Assembly: GCF_004339805.1 (NCBI RefSeq)
Contig: NZ_SLUI01000006.1
Coordinates: forward strand, 167,399-231,398
Direction of reading: 5' to 3'
Length of the DNA stretch: 64,000 nucleotides
Source of the DNA: Anaerospora hongkongensis
GTDB lineage: Bacteria; Bacillota; Negativicutes; Sporomusales; DSM-15969
The stretch's first letter is position 1, and each line of letters opens with the position of its first letter. Positions 26,779-35,989 of the stretch are shown one piece after another. The notes below the pieces were generated by a model. The model was not told the DNA's origin. It saw only the letters and a list, made by a program, of their open reading frames with translations, and made no database searches. A program made the translations under genes and the position numbers.

Positions 26779-28908
26779 ATGTCAAATGCATTGTTTAAGG
26801 CTGCCTATGATGGAGCGATCATCTCTACAAGCTACGCTCAAATACTGCTGGAAAAAGCGATTAAAGAACATGGGGCCGAGACCCCGGTGAAATACCCGGA
26901 TACAGCTTATCGTCTGCCGGTTATCACAGCGTTAAGCGGTGAAGAAGTTGATGTTCTGGGCGATTTACCGCCTATTTTGAACCGTATCCGGTCCAGTCAT
27001 ATCCGGGAAGAACTGAACTTCGAGAATGCGAAATTGAACGGCGAAGCCACGCATTATGCTGCCGATATCATCGAGGCTCTGCGCTATTTACACGGGGCCA
27101 AACCGGAATCGGCTCCCTGGACCGGATTTCTGTCTGATCCTATTTTGAGAAAATTTGGTGTGCCGCTGGTTGATAACACTATACCAGGTGTTGCCGTTAT
27201 CATCGGCAAGGCCCGTACCTCAAAAGAAGCGGCTAAGCTGATTAAAAACCTGCAATCCAAAGGCATGATGCTGTTTTTGGTTAACGAGATTATCGAACAG
27301 TTACTGGAGGAAAATGTAAAGCTGGGTATTGATTATATCGCATTTCCTCTCGGTAACTTCACTCAGGCCATTCATGCTGTCAATTTCGCCTATCGCGCCG
27401 GCTTGGCCTTTGGCGGGATAAAACCCGGCCAACGTCAGCAGCAGCTTGATTACCAAGCCCGCCGGGTATTTGCTTTCGTACTGGCGCTGGGTGAACTGGA
27501 TGAAGTCAGAATTGCCGCCGAAATGGGCGCTATTGGCATGGGTTTCCCGGTAGTTACCGACCAGATTCTGGCGGAAGAAATTCCTGATTGGTTCGTTTCT
27601 GAGCCGGATTATGACAAAATGGTAAAACTGGCGCTGGAATTACGGGGTATTAAGATCAAAATTGTCGATATTCCGGTTCCCATTACCGTGGGTCCCGCTT
27701 TTGAGGGGGAAACCATTCGCCGCGCCGATACCTATCTTGAATTTGGCGGCGGTAAGACAACTGCTTTCGAATTGGTGCGGATGGTTGGTCCTGACGACAT
27801 CGAAGATGGCAAGATCACCGTCATTGGTCCGGAAATAACCGACATAAAAGCAGGGGACCGCCTGCCGCTGGGGATTATGGTCAATATCTACGGGCGGAAA
27901 ATGCAAGAGGATTTTGAAGGAGTGCTTGAACGCCGCATTCACTATTTCATCAACTATGGCGAAGGCTTATGGCATGTAGCTCAGAGAGATCTGGCCTGGC
28001 TGCGGATAAGCAAAGGTGCGGCTGAGGCTGGCTTCAAGATCCGCGATTATGGTGAAATCCTGATCGCGAAATTCAAGTCAGATTATCCGTCAATTGTTGA
28101 CCGGGTTCAGGTAACGCTGATTACCGATCAAGCTTTAGTTGACGAGAATTTGAAGCTCGCCAGGGAAAAATATAATGCTCGTGATGACCGTTTGCGCGGA
28201 CTGACCGACGAATCGGTGAAAGATTTCTATTCCTGCATCCTGTGCCAATCCTTTGCGCCCAATCATGTGTGCATCGTTACCCCTGAACGGGTTGGCTTGT
28301 GCGGCGCTGTCAGCTGGCTTGACGCCAAAGCCTCCAATGAGATCACTCCTACCGGGCCGAATCAGCCGATTGCCAAAGGAGCTTGTATTGATGCGGAGAA
28401 GGGCATGTGGCAGAACGTCAATGAATATCTCTACAACAATTCAAACCGGACATTGGAAGAGGTTAACCTCTATACCCTGATGGACCGTCCGATGACTTCC
28501 TGCGGTTGCTTTGAGGCTATTATCGCCATTGTGCCGGAAGCCAACGGCATCATGATTACCACCCGGGAATTCAGTGGTGATACTCCTTGTGGCATGTCAT
28601 TTTCGACACTGGCCGGTTCGGTTGGCGGGGGATTGCAATCTCCGGGCTTTATGGGCATCGGTCGCCGCTATATTGTAAGCAACAAGTTTATCCCGGCTGA
28701 CGGCGGTATCGGGCGCATTGTCTGGATGCCGAAGGAACTGAAAGAATTCCTCCGGGCGGATCTGCTGCAGCAAGCCAAAAAACAAGGTCTGGATGAAGAT
28801 TTCTTTGATAAAATCGCGGACGAAACGGTTGGCACTACGATTGACGAAATTCTTCCTTTCCTCGAAGAAAAACAACACCCGGCATTCGCTATGGACCCCA
28901 TGATGTAA
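26779..28908 (+). CDS. acsB: Acetyl-CoA synthase (CO-methylating), catalytic subunit
   Basis: A 709-residue protein that joins methyl, CO and CoA at the Ni-Ni-4Fe4S A-cluster. Cysteines 486, 489, 498, 508, 575 and 577 have the spacing of the six Moorella ligands (506, 509, 518, 528, 595, 597), offset by 20. CGCFEAI holds the CxC that ligates distal nickel. Length fits the bacterial form, with an N-terminal CODH-contact domain. The start follows GGGAGGGGG. Confidence 0.98.
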   Translation: MSNALFKAAYDGAIISTSYAQILLEKAIKEHGAETPVKYPDTAYRLPVITALSGEEVDVLGDLPPILNRIRSSHIREELNFENAKLNGEATHYAADIIEALRYLHGAKPESAPWTGFLSDPILRKFGVPLVDNTIPGVAVIIGKARTSKEAAKLIKNLQSKGMMLFLVNEIIEQLLEENVKLGIDYIAFPLGNFTQAIHAVNFAYRAGLAFGGIKPGQRQQQLDYQARRVFAFVLALGELDEVRIAAEMGAIGMGFPVVTDQILAEEIPDWFVSEPDYDKMVKLALELRGIKIKIVDIPVPITVGPAFEGETIRRADTYLEFGGGKTTAFELVRMVGPDDIEDGKITVIGPEITDIKAGDRLPLGIMVNIYGRKMQEDFEGVLERRIHYFINYGEGLWHVAQRDLAWLRISKGAAEAGFKIRDYGEILIAKFKSDYPSIVDRVQVTLITDQALVDENLKLAREKYNARDDRLRGLTDESVKDFYSCILCQSFAPNHVCIVTPERVGLCGAVSWLDAKASNEITPTGPNQPIAKGACIDAEKGMWQNVNEYLYNNSNRTLEEVNLYTLMDRPMTSCGCFEAIIAIVPEANGIMITTREFSGDTPCGMSFSTLAGSVGGGLQSPGFMGIGRRYIVSNKFIPADGGIGRIVWMPKELKEFLRADLLQQAKKQGLDEDFFDKIADETVGTTIDEILPFLEEKQHPAFAMDPMM

Positions 28909-28963
28909 GTTGAATTGCGCAGTACCAATATTTAGCCACACAAAAGAGAAAGGGGACAACAGT

Positions 28964-30298
28964 ATGGCTTTAACAGGATTAGATATTTTCAAACAACTTC
29001 CCAAAAAGAATTGTAAGGAATGCGGGGCTCCAACCTGTCTGGCTTTCGCTATGTCGCTGGCCGGAGGAAAAGCGTCGCTGGAACAGTGCCCATACGTATC
29101 GGAAGAGGCGAAAGAAAACCTGGGTGCAGCAGCAGCTCCGCCCATCCGGCTGGTTACTGTGGGTGTCGGTGAGAATGCATTAGCCCTGGGAGATGAAACG
29201 GTTATTTACCGGCATGACAAAACCTTTTGTCACCCCACCGGCTTTGCAATCACCGTAAATGACACTCTGACCGCCGGTGACGTAACAGCCAAAATCGCCA
29301 AAATTAACGATCTGAAAGTGGAAAGGGTCGGTCAGCAACTGGCAGTTAGCGCTATTGCCATTATTAATGCGTCGAAGGATGCGGCGACTTTTAAAGAAGT
29401 CGCCGCCAAGGTCGCCGCCCAAACAACCTTGCCACTGATTCTTGTCAGCGAAAATGTTGCCGCCCTTGAAGCGGCACTGCCGGTCATTGCGGACAAGAAG
29501 CCTCTGGTCTACGCCGCGACAGCTGACAATTATCAAAAAGTGGTGGAACTTGCCAAAGCCCATAGCTGCCCGGTTGTAGTAAAAGGCAGTACTCTGGCGG
29601 ATACGGCTGAACTGGTGGAAAAAATTGCACCCTTGTACAAGGAATTGGTGATCGACACAGGAAGCCGGGGCACCTCCCAAGTCCTAGCCGACCAGACGCA
29701 AATTCGCCGGCTGGCGGTCAAAAAGAAATTCCGGCCCTTCGGCTATCCGACAATTACCTTCACGACTTCCGAGGACCCCCGGGAAGAAGTCATTCAGGCC
29801 AGTGTTTATGTAGCTAAATTCGGCGGCATTATTGTCTTAAAGGCCGATGAAAAGTCGCAGATTTTGCCTCTGCTGGCCTGGCGGCAGAATGTTTATACCG
29901 ACCCGCAAAAGCCTATTGCGGTCGAGGCTAAAATTTATGAAGTTGGGGCAGTGAGTCCCGACTCTCCCGTATATATCTGCACGAATTTCGCTCTTACCTA
30001 TTTTGCAGTCGAAGGAGAAGTTTCCGGCAGTAAAATTCCCGGATACATTTTGCCTGTCGATACTGACGGGACCTCTGTCCTTACTTCATGGGCCTCAGGT
30101 AAATTCAGCGCCGACTCTATTTCAGACTTCCTGGAAAGCTCAGGAATTAAAGCGAAAGTAAACCATAATACTTGTGTTCTTCCCGGGTATACCGCGGTAC
30201 TCAGCGGCAAACTCAAGGAAAAATCCGGGTGGAATGTACTGGTTGGACCACAGGAAGCTGCAGGTATACCTGCTTTTGCCAAATCTCATTTCGTATAA
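28964..30298 (+). CDS. acsC: Corrinoid iron-sulfur protein large subunit
   Basis: A 444-residue large subunit of CoFeSP, which carries the methyl group on cobalt from AcsE to AcsB. The N-terminal 4Fe-4S motif is C17-C20-C25-C42 (KNCKECGAPTC then EQCPY). A TIM barrel and a C-terminal corrinoid-binding domain follow. ATG 28964 after AAAGGGG is preferred over a longer form from 28910 that begins 2 bases after acsB. The small subunit gene acsD is separated from it by acsV and cooC. Confidence 0.96.
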   Translation: MALTGLDIFKQLPKKNCKECGAPTCLAFAMSLAGGKASLEQCPYVSEEAKENLGAAAAPPIRLVTVGVGENALALGDETVIYRHDKTFCHPTGFAITVNDTLTAGDVTAKIAKINDLKVERVGQQLAVSAIAIINASKDAATFKEVAAKVAAQTTLPLILVSENVAALEAALPVIADKKPLVYAATADNYQKVVELAKAHSCPVVVKGSTLADTAELVEKIAPLYKELVIDTGSRGTSQVLADQTQIRRLAVKKKFRPFGYPTITFTTSEDPREEVIQASVYVAKFGGIIVLKADEKSQILPLLAWRQNVYTDPQKPIAVEAKIYEVGAVSPDSPVYICTNFALTYFAVEGEVSGSKIPGYILPVDTDGTSVLTSWASGKFSADSISDFLESSGIKAKVNHNTCVLPGYTAVLSGKLKEKSGWNVLVGPQEAAGIPAFAKSHFV

Positions 30299-30413
30299 CA
30301 ATAACAGGAAATCTGCGGCAGAGAAATACCAAAAGTATGTTAGCACCCAATGTAGTATTTGTGACCAGCCAGAACCCTTGCCTTTGGGCAATTATTAGAG
30401 CGGAGGTCTATCA

Positions 30414-32312
30414 GTGAAAAGTTCCAACGCACCAGTGCAAAGGTATAACATACTCTTTCAACCCGATAATATTTTGGTTGAAGTTGACGCCGGTGTTGAC
30501 TTACTAACAGGGGCCCGAAAAGCAAACATTGAGATACAATGCAGCTGCGGCGGAGGCGGTACATGCGGGAAATGCTTACTGCGAGTGGTAAGCGGATCAA
30601 TCAAATCCAAGGGCCATTCAACCCGCGACGGGTGGTCGGTTGCCTGCCAGACCTGTGTCGCGGGGGATGTAGTTGTTGAAATACCGGCGTCTTCCCGGGT
30701 TGCTTCGTCTCAGGTGTTACTTGATGACCACTGCGATATGCTGACAGACGGGCCTGATTTACAGTCGGCGTTTCCTTTTGATCCATTATGCAAAAAGGTT
30801 ACGCTCCAGATACCTCCCCCCAGCATTGTGGATCCCAGCAGTGATACCAGCCGAATGCTGTTTGCGCTACAAAAAGTCACAGGACTGAAAAACGTTCAAC
30901 TGGAGCTGGAGCAAGTGCGAACCCTGGCTGAAACTCTGCGCGGCTGCGATTGGTGCATTGATGTAACCTATGCGTCCGTCGGGGAAGCAGTCCGTATCAT
31001 CAGCATTGATGCTCCAAGTGGCAACAGCCCGCTCTGGGGGATTGCGGTAGACATCGGCACTACAACGGTAGTGGTCTATCTGGTAGACCTGCTTTCCGGA
31101 GCGGTAACCGGGAAAGCGGGAACCCATAATAAGCAAGCGCGGTTTGGCGACGATGTGATCAGCCGCATTATCTATACCGATGAAGAAACGGATGGGCTGG
31201 AAGTGCTTCAACAGGCCGTAGTGGATACAATCAACGGCCTGATAGCAACCCTTGTCGCCAAATATCGCATCGAAGCAAGTGACATCCGCGCCGTGGTTGC
31301 GGCGGGAAACACAACGATGGCCCATCTGTTTTTCGGGGTTGATCCGCGGTATATCCGTCTGGAACCGTATGTTCCGGCCGTCAGCCAGTTTCCGGTCGTA
31401 AAAGCCAGGGAACTGGGTCTAAAGGTTCATTCCGAGGCGGTGGTCTATAACTTTCCGGCGGTAGCAAGCTATGTCGGCGGCGATATCGTAGCCGGGACAC
31501 TGGTCAATGGCATGGCCGAAGAAGACGCTGTGACCCTCTTTATCGACATAGGAACCAATGGAGAAATGGTATTGGGGAACAAAGACTGGTTGGTAAGCTG
31601 TTCCTGCTCCGCCGGTCCTGCCTTTGAGGGGGCAGGCATTACCAACGGTATGCGGGCCACCCAGGGGGCCATTGAACGGGTTGTCATCGATAAAAAGACC
31701 TACGAAGTGACGTATTCGGTTATCGGCCAAGGGAGGCCAGTGGGCATCTGCGGTTCGGGACTAATCGACGCGCTGGCCGAAATGCGGGAAGCCGGAGTGA
31801 TTGACCGGGCCGGCAAGATGCAGGAACTGCCCACACCGCGTATCCGCAAAGCAGAAGATGGTATTGAGTTTGTGCTGGCTTGGGCCGATGAGGCCGGTCA
31901 CGGCCTGGATGTAGTTATAACCGAGGCGGACGTAAAAAACCTGCTGCGGGCAAAAGGGGCGGTATACGCGGGAGTACGCTGCCTGTTAAAGACCGTGAAT
32001 ATGGAGCAGTCCGATATCGAACAGATTTACATAGCCGGCGGGTTTGGCAGCTATTTGAGTATTGCGGATGCCGTGGAGATCGGGATGCTGCCTGATATTG
32101 GGACTGCTAAATACCAATTTTTCGGCAATGCATCGGTTAAAGGGGCCTATGCTGCATTGACGGCCGCATCCGCGATAAAAGCTGCCGGAAAACTGGCTGA
32201 GCACATTACTTATGTCGAGCTGTCGGCAGGTAATGTATTTATGGAAGAATTCATTTCGGCGCTGTTTCTGCCGCATACCGATTTAAGCTTATTTCCGTCG
32301 GCCGGCAGTTGA
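30414..32312 (+). CDS. acsV: Reductive activator of CoFeSP (RACo/AcsV-like), 2Fe-2S plus ASKHA domains
   Basis: A 632-residue protein. The N-terminal ferredoxin domain has a 2Fe-2S motif (CSCGGGGTCGKC, from about residue 43) and a later cysteine. The C-terminal part is an ASKHA/DUF4445 ATPase (VDIGTTTVVVYLVD, about 210, then AAGNTTMAHL and FIDIGTNGEM). RACo uses ATP to return Co(II) of CoFeSP to the active Co(I) state. The GTG start follows GCGGAGG. A paralogue lies at 38033. Confidence 0.94.
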   Translation: MKSSNAPVQRYNILFQPDNILVEVDAGVDLLTGARKANIEIQCSCGGGGTCGKCLLRVVSGSIKSKGHSTRDGWSVACQTCVAGDVVVEIPASSRVASSQVLLDDHCDMLTDGPDLQSAFPFDPLCKKVTLQIPPPSIVDPSSDTSRMLFALQKVTGLKNVQLELEQVRTLAETLRGCDWCIDVTYASVGEAVRIISIDAPSGNSPLWGIAVDIGTTTVVVYLVDLLSGAVTGKAGTHNKQARFGDDVISRIIYTDEETDGLEVLQQAVVDTINGLIATLVAKYRIEASDIRAVVAAGNTTMAHLFFGVDPRYIRLEPYVPAVSQFPVVKARELGLKVHSEAVVYNFPAVASYVGGDIVAGTLVNGMAEEDAVTLFIDIGTNGEMVLGNKDWLVSCSCSAGPAFEGAGITNGMRATQGAIERVVIDKKTYEVTYSVIGQGRPVGICGSGLIDALAEMREAGVIDRAGKMQELPTPRIRKAEDGIEFVLAWADEAGHGLDVVITEADVKNLLRAKGAVYAGVRCLLKTVNMEQSDIEQIYIAGGFGSYLSIADAVEIGMLPDIGTAKYQFFGNASVKGAYAALTAASAIKAAGKLAEHITYVELSAGNVFMEEFISALFLPHTDLSLFPSAGS

Positions 32313-32333
32313 CAAAACCAGGAGGGATACATT

Positions 32334-33086
32334 GTGACAAAGCAAATCGCAGTAGCCGGAAAAGGTGGAACCGGAAAAACTACCTTTACTTCATTACTAA
32401 TACGCTATTTAATTGAACACCAAAAGCGCCCCATCTTGGCTGTTGATGCCGATCCGAACGCCAATCTAAACGAAGCGTTGGGAATGGGGCTGGGTGAAAC
32501 CATTTCGGATATCATTGCCCGGACCAAAGACCCTCATGGCCTTCCGGCAGGCATGACCCAGGAACCTTATATTGAATACAAGCTTCAAGCAGCCCTCGAA
32601 GAAACGAAGGATGTCGACTTGTTGGTTATGGGCGGGCCTGACGGGCCGGGATGTTATTGTTTCCCTAACAACATTCTGCGCAAACACCTGGAAATTTTAG
32701 CGGATAATTATGCTTATGTCGTCATGGATAACGAGGCCGGCCTGGAGCATATCAGCCGGCGGGTAACAGGCAATATTGATATCTTGTTTATCGTGAGCGA
32801 CGCCTCCGCGCGAGCCATTCGTTCCGCAGGACGGGTTCACGAACTGGTCAAAAAATTAAACTCGCGGATTAAGGAAATCTATCTTATTGTGACCAAAAAT
32901 CACGCAGGAGATATCGAGACCCTGCAACAGGAAATAGCCGCTACGGGCTTGGACCTGATCGGGACGATTCCCTATGACGCCGAAGTGGCCCGCTATGATG
33001 TGGAAGGCAAGCCGCTCATTGAACTGCCAGCCACTTCCGGCGCGGTGATTGCCGTCAATCAGATATGCAGCAAAGTAAACGTATGA
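32334..33086 (+). CDS. CooC/AcsF-type nickel ATPase (copy 2)
   Basis: A 250-residue MinD-like ATPase. [10 protein letters not shown] is Walker [13 protein letters not shown] is the switch region, and GPGCYCFPN carries the CxC pair. It sits between acsV and acsD, where acetogens such as Moorella encode AcsF, linked to nickel loading of ACS. Division of labour with the copy at 23934 is an inference: one for CODH, one for ACS. The GTG start follows GGAGGG. Confidence 0.9.
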   Translation: MTKQIAVAGKGGTGKTTFTSLLIRYLIEHQKRPILAVDADPNANLNEALGMGLGETISDIIARTKDPHGLPAGMTQEPYIEYKLQAALEETKDVDLLVMGGPDGPGCYCFPNNILRKHLEILADNYAYVVMDNEAGLEHISRRVTGNIDILFIVSDASARAIRSAGRVHELVKKLNSRIKEIYLIVTKNHAGDIETLQQEIAATGLDLIGTIPYDAEVARYDVEGKPLIELPATSGAVIAVNQICSKVNV

Positions 33087-33106
33087 TAAAAGAAAGGAGC
33101 GGTATT

Positions 33107-34081
33107 ATGGCCTTGCAAATTATCAAAGAAAGAAACACCGGGAAAATCAACACAGTGACTATCGGGGCAACGAAAGATGCAGGGGGAACCCGGACCAGTG
33201 TCGTAACCGTTGGGGGAGATACGGCATTACCATTCTTGCATTTTGAAGGTGACTTTCCCTATAAACCGGTCATCGCTATGGAGGTTCAAAGCCGTCTGCC
33301 GGAGGAATGGAATGCAACCGTGAAGGCGCCCTTTGCCGATGTGCTCGATAACCCGGCTGCCTGGGCTAAAAAATGCGTAGAAGAATTCGGCGCGGAGATG
33401 ATCTATCTCAAACTTTCCGGCGCTGATCCCGATCTGGAGAATCATTCGCCCGAAGAATGCGTCAAGATCGTAAAAGATGTGCTGGCCGCGGTGGGGGTTC
33501 CGCTTATTGTCGCTGGATCAGGCGATGAGGAAAAAGACAATCAGGTTATGCCACTGGTGGCCGAGGCGGCAGCCGGTGAGAAATTGCTGATTGGTGTAGC
33601 CGAACAGAACAATTATAAATCGATCGTGGCGGCTGCCATGGTTCACAACCATAATCTAATCGCCTTAACCCCGTGTGATATTAATATCTGCAAACAACTG
33701 AATATTCTTATTACTGAAATGGGTCTTCCCGTGGACAGAATTGTAGTCGATCCCGGTGCGGGCGGCTTAGGGTATGGCATAGAGTATACGTACTCAATCC
33801 TCGAAAGAGGACGGCTGGGTGCGCTGCAGGGAGACAAGATGCTTTCTACGCCGATTATTGTCACTGCCGGCTATGAAGCCTGGCGCGCCAAAGAGGCCAA
33901 TGCGCCTGAGACCGATTTTCCCGCATGGGGAAATCAGGCTGAACGCGGCATTCTCTGGGAAGCAATGACTGCTACCGCCCTCTTGGAAGGTGGCGTCAAC
34001 ATCCTCGTTATGCGTCATCCGGAAGCCGTCAATCTGGTGCGGAAGAATATTGCGGAACTAATGATTTCCCAGGCAATATAA
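33107..34081 (+). CDS. acsD: Corrinoid iron-sulfur protein small subunit
   Basis: A 324-residue TIM-barrel subunit that pairs with AcsC. The N-terminus ([19 protein letters not shown]), the [20 protein letters not shown] segment and [15 protein letters not shown] match the family. The ATG at 33107 follows AAAGGAGCGG; a frame extension to 33065 overlaps the preceding gene. It lies 20 bases after the CooC-type gene and 33 bases before acsE. Confidence 0.96.
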   Translation: MALQIIKERNTGKINTVTIGATKDAGGTRTSVVTVGGDTALPFLHFEGDFPYKPVIAMEVQSRLPEEWNATVKAPFADVLDNPAAWAKKCVEEFGAEMIYLKLSGADPDLENHSPEECVKIVKDVLAAVGVPLIVAGSGDEEKDNQVMPLVAEAAAGEKLLIGVAEQNNYKSIVAAAMVHNHNLIALTPCDINICKQLNILITEMGLPVDRIVVDPGAGGLGYGIEYTYSILERGRLGALQGDKMLSTPIIVTAGYEAWRAKEANAPETDFPAWGNQAERGILWEAMTATALLEGGVNILVMRHPEAVNLVRKNIAELMISQAI

Positions 34082-34114
34082 GAACCTGATACCGAAATAG
34101 TAGGAGGAATGCAT

Positions 34115-34909
34115 ATGATTATGATTGGCGAAAGAATTAACGGTATGTTCAAGGATATAGGCAAAGCCGTCGTAGAATGGGATCCTAAGCCGCTGCAGGA
34201 ATGGGCGAAAAAACAGGAATTGGCCGGTGCTCATTATTTGGATATCAATACCGGCCCTAATGCCGAAGATCAGGTCAAATCCTTAAAATGGATGGCTGAA
34301 TCTGTCCAGGAAGTGACGAACTTACCTCTCTGTCTGGACTGCACTAACTTCGATGCCATTGAGGCTGCGCTAAAAATACTCAAACGGCCGGGGATGATTA
34401 ATTCATGCAAATGTGAACAAGCCGAAATCGACCGGCTGTTCCCCCTTGCTGTCGAGTACAATGCAGCCCTTATCGCTCTTTGCATGACCAATAAGGGCGT
34501 TCCCAAAAGCGCGGAGGACCGGACCGCTTTCGCCATGGAGCTGGTGGCTAACGCCGACGCCTACGGATTGCCTTTCGAAGATCTGTATCTTGATCCTATC
34601 GTTCTGCCGGTCAATGTAGCCCAGGAACACGCCGTCGAGGTATTGGAAACGATTCGCCAGATTAAAACTCTTTCCAATCCGGCGCCCCGGACAACGGTAG
34701 GCTTGAGTAATGTATCCCAGAAAACGCCCCATCGGCCGTTGATTAACCGGACCTTTGCCGTAATGGCAATGGCAGCCGGCCTGGATTCCGCCATTATGGA
34801 TGTCAACGATGAACTTATGGTCGACGCCATCGCAACCGCCCGGTTGGTCCTGAACAAGGACATTTATTGCGACTCCTATCAAAAAGTGTTTCGGCAGCAC
34901 TCCAGCTGA
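34115..34909 (+). CDS. acsE: Methyl-THF:corrinoid iron-sulfur protein methyltransferase
   Basis: A 264-residue DHPS-fold enzyme that moves the methyl group from methyl-THF to CoFeSP. IGERINGMFKDIG, YLDINTGPNA, LCLDCTN, INSCKCE and GLSNVSQKTPHRPLINR form the pterin-binding barrel. AGGAGG (34102-34107) is 7 bases from ATG 34115, better than the ATG at 34109. It is the last gene before a terminator. Its distant paralogue is at 7872. Confidence 0.96.
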   Translation: MIMIGERINGMFKDIGKAVVEWDPKPLQEWAKKQELAGAHYLDINTGPNAEDQVKSLKWMAESVQEVTNLPLCLDCTNFDAIEAALKILKRPGMINSCKCEQAEIDRLFPLAVEYNAALIALCMTNKGVPKSAEDRTAFAMELVANADAYGLPFEDLYLDPIVLPVNVAQEHAVEVLETIRQIKTLSNPAPRTTVGLSNVSQKTPHRPLINRTFAVMAMAAGLDSAIMDVNDELMVDAIATARLVLNKDIYCDSYQKVFRQHSS

Positions 34910-34948
34910 TTGGGTAAGGTTACGAGAAAGTGGGCTTCGTCCGCTATT

Positions 34949-34985
34949 AAATATAACCCGGTCATTTCGGCCGGGTTATATTTTA
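34949..34985 (+). terminator. Rho-independent terminator after acsE
   Basis: AAATATAACCCGG pairs with CCGGGTTATATTT around a 9-nt loop and continues into a T/A-rich tail. It marks the end of the main CODH/ACS transcript. Confidence 0.8.
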
Positions 34986-35058
34986 AAATCGGTTATTGCC
35001 GGGGATTTTTACGATTCGATTGGCGGTTCCTAGCCGGCTTACGGAGGGGATTGATATC

Positions 35059-35472
35059 ATGAAGGTAGCTGTAGTTGACGGTCAAGGAGGCGGCATCGGC
35101 AAAGCTATTACCGAGAAATTGCGCAAAGAGTTCGGGGAGAGAATGGAAATTTATGCTTTTGGTACAAATGCTCTGGCGACGGCGGCACTCCTTAAGGCTG
35201 GGGCAAATGAAGGCGCTACCGGTGAAAATGCTATCATTCAGAATATGTCTGAAATGGACATTATTGTCGGTCCCTTAGGGATCATTGTCGCCCATTCCAT
35301 GCTGGGAGAACTTACACCACGAATGGCGGAAGCTATTGCCAAGAGCAAGGCGAGGAAATTGCTGCTGCCGATTAACCGTGTCCGCATTGACGTGATAGGG
35401 GCTAAGGCAGAGCCGCTGCCCCATTTAGTCAACGAATTGCTTCTGCAGGTTAAAACGGTATGGAAGGATTAA
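35059..35472 (+). CDS. DUF3842 protein
   Basis: A 137-residue protein of the DUF3842 family, a small Rossmann-like domain (VAVVDGQGGGIGKAI) with GTNALATAALLKAGA. Function is unknown. It starts a small group with two CooT genes behind the CODH/ACS terminator, so a link to nickel handling is possible but only contextual. ATG 35059 follows GGAGGGG. The C-terminus (NRVRIDVIG) is conserved in the family as I recall it. Confidence 0.8.
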   Translation: MKVAVVDGQGGGIGKAITEKLRKEFGERMEIYAFGTNALATAALLKAGANEGATGENAIIQNMSEMDIIVGPLGIIVAHSMLGELTPRMAEAIAKSKARKLLLPINRVRIDVIGAKAEPLPHLVNELLLQVKTVWKD

Positions 35473-35519
35473 AAGGGGAAGTAAACCGCGCTTCAAGGAA
35501 ATGAGGGGAGGAATTTATC

Positions 35520-35726
35520 ATGTGTGAAGTAAATGCATACCGGTATGAGAATGGAAAAGTGGAATTCATTTTGGAAAGTGTCGATAAAGTAGTTTTCACC
35601 GACACCGGGTTAGATTTGAAAAATAGTTTCGGTCAGAGAAAAACGATTGATGGGAAGATCATGGAGTTTGCGATGGTAGGTCATCGTATGATCTTCTACA
35701 TGCTGAACCGCCTGGAGGAAAAGTAA
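35520..35726 (+). CDS. cooT: CooT-family nickel-binding protein (copy 1)
   Basis: A 68-residue protein starting MCEVNAY. CooT of Rhodospirillum rubrum is a small dimeric nickel-binding protein for CODH maturation that uses the cysteine at position 2, which is kept here. The start follows GGGGAGG. A second copy lies 28 bases downstream. Confidence 0.85.
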   Translation: MCEVNAYRYENGKVEFILESVDKVVFTDTGLDLKNSFGQRKTIDGKIMEFAMVGHRMIFYMLNRLEEK

Positions 35727-35754
35727 CAAAGCATAAAGATCTGGAGGAATTACT

Positions 35755-35955
35755 ATGTGTGAAGCAAACGCATATCTGGTTGAAAACGGTCAGGAGAACC
35801 TGATATTGGAAAGTGTTGATAAAGTAGTGCCAACCGGCACGGAAGTATATCTGCAAAATATTTTCGGCCAACAAAAAACGATAAAAGGGAGAATCAAGGA
35901 GTTATTGCTGGTAGATCACCGTATCATCCTGGAACGTTTTACACCGCAAGAGTGA
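35755..35955 (+). CDS. cooT: CooT-family nickel-binding protein (copy 2)
   Basis: A 66-residue tandem paralogue of the preceding gene, starting MCEANAYL and sharing the LESVDKVV and FGQ(R/Q)KTI segments. Cys2 is kept. The start follows TGGAGG. Divergence is high at the C-terminus, so the two copies are not a recent duplication and may have distinct clients. Confidence 0.85.
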   Translation: MCEANAYLVENGQENLILESVDKVVPTGTEVYLQNIFGQQKTIKGRIKELLLVDHRIILERFTPQE

Positions 35956-35989
35956 GTGGTAGCAGCTTCAACTGCAGGAGGGGATTTGG

